A DNA stretch of 64,000 bases from assembly GCF_004363305.1 (NCBI RefSeq), contig NZ_SNZA01000001.1, positions 1,143,228-1,207,227 on the forward strand. The letters run 5' to 3'. This DNA is from Marinomonas communis (GTDB taxonomy: Bacteria; Pseudomonadota; Gammaproteobacteria; Pseudomonadales; Marinomonadaceae). Shown piece by piece: positions 63,787-64,000 of this stretch. Below the pieces are notes generated by a model. The model searched no databases. It saw nothing but the letters and a program-made list of their open reading frames with translations, and was not told the DNA's origin. Within the stretch, counting starts at the first letter, position 1. Each line of letters begins with the position of its first letter. A program made the position numbers and the translations under genes.

Positions 63787-64000
63787 ATGCATTTCGACGC
63801 AACCCATCGTGATCATCTTTACAACATCATTTTCAACCGCCGCGATGTGCGCCGAGACTTCCTACCCACTCCGATTGATGATGACGTCATTCAGCGACTT
63901 TTGACCGCCGCCCACCATGCCCCAAGCGTTGGTTTTATGCAGCCATGGGATTTCATCATCATTAAAAACCCTGAAACTCGCGCCAAAATTAAAGACGGTT
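63787..64000 (+). CDS. bluB: 5,6-dimethylbenzimidazole synthase (partial)
   Basis: BluB fragments reduced FMN to make 5,6-dimethylbenzimidazole, the lower ligand of cobalamin. Only the first 71 residues lie in the window. They show the nitroreductase-fold opening LYNIIFNRRDVRRDFLPTPI and the BluB-specific AAHHAPSVGFMQPWDFI. The frame runs off the right edge open. GGAG at 63777-63780 precedes the ATG. I saw no cobalamin riboswitch in the 87 bases upstream. Confidence 0.85.
   Translation, partial: MHFDATHRDHLYNIIFNRRDVRRDFLPTPIDDDVIQRLLTAAHHAPSVGFMQPWDFIIIKNPETRAKIKDG

Noticed and set aside
1..64000. tRNA, rRNA, CRISPR arrays, insertion sequences or phage genes
   Set aside because: No direct repeats with spacers, transposase motifs, integrases or cloverleaf-like segments were found in any gap.

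Overview
The window reads as a continuous chromosomal segment of a marine gammaproteobacterium, most likely an oceanospirillalean close to Marinomonas. This rests on gene content and order (accB-accC-prmA-zinc ribbon/DUF3426, dusB-fis-purH-purD, hinT-coq7-pdxH, nrdA-nrdB-yfaE) and on lineage-typical families (DUF2333, DUF5610, DUF4402, DUF4212/symporter). It is inference from remembered families, not a database match. Coding density is high. No gene-free stretch exceeds 300 bases; the longest are the nrdA leader (about 282 bases), the leader of the glycogen locus (about 219) and the accB leader (about 210). I saw no rRNA, tRNA, insertion sequence, prophage or CRISPR array.

Layout. 1-6.2 kb: a partial DUF5610 gene and an alpha/beta hydrolase on the minus strand, then pabB-nudL, cysH (Fe-S type), a stand-alone LysR DNA-binding domain and dgt. 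6.2-8.5 kb: a minus-strand operon of lipoprotein, DUF2333 and GNAT genes. 8.6-19.3 kb: housekeeping genes dsbD, accBC, prmA, DUF3426, dusB-fis and purHD, with clear terminators and a well-formed accB promoter followed by two hairpins. 19.3-24.3 kb: a small membrane protein, a 7TM-DISM protein that looks like a wholly degenerate hybrid histidine kinase, then hinT, coq7, pdxH and a DUF1624 membrane protein. 24.3-28.4 kb: class Ia ribonucleotide reductase nrdA-nrdB-yfaE, preceded by two NrdR-box-like palindromes whose centres are 32 bp apart. 28.4-38.1 kb: a CDP-alcohol phosphatidyltransferase, a YbfF-like esterase, a tight pheA / TonB-dependent receptor / periplasmic protein operon, yidD, acs with a CrbR/ErdR-like response regulator, a methyltransferase and a HAD phosphatase.

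38.2-43.1 kb holds a four-gene alternative chaperone-usher locus: two DUF4402 pilin-like proteins, a chaperone and a 981-residue usher-like protein with a C-terminal SdrD-B-like segment. After a SPOR lipoprotein and a YqaA/DedA-like protein comes a glycogen cluster (44.5-52 kb). Its first gene encodes a 1044-residue protein strikingly like the alpha/beta subunit of animal phosphorylase kinase, followed by glgB and glgX. Then come a REC-TPR protein, srkA, a VOC protein, a GIY-YIG protein and a tripartite RND efflux operon. The right end has a DUF4212/sodium-solute symporter pair, a hypothetical membrane protein and the start of bluB.

Functional threads: carbon storage (phosphorylase-kinase-like protein, GlgB, GlgX), acetate use (Acs, CrbR-like regulator, and possibly the DUF4212 symporter), nucleotide supply (PurH, PurD, NrdAB, Dgt) and surface or envelope functions (pilus locus, RND pump, TonB receptor, DsbD). 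The most unusual items are the phosphorylase-kinase-like protein, the DUF4402 chaperone-usher locus and the degenerate signalling protein at 19.6-21.9 kb.
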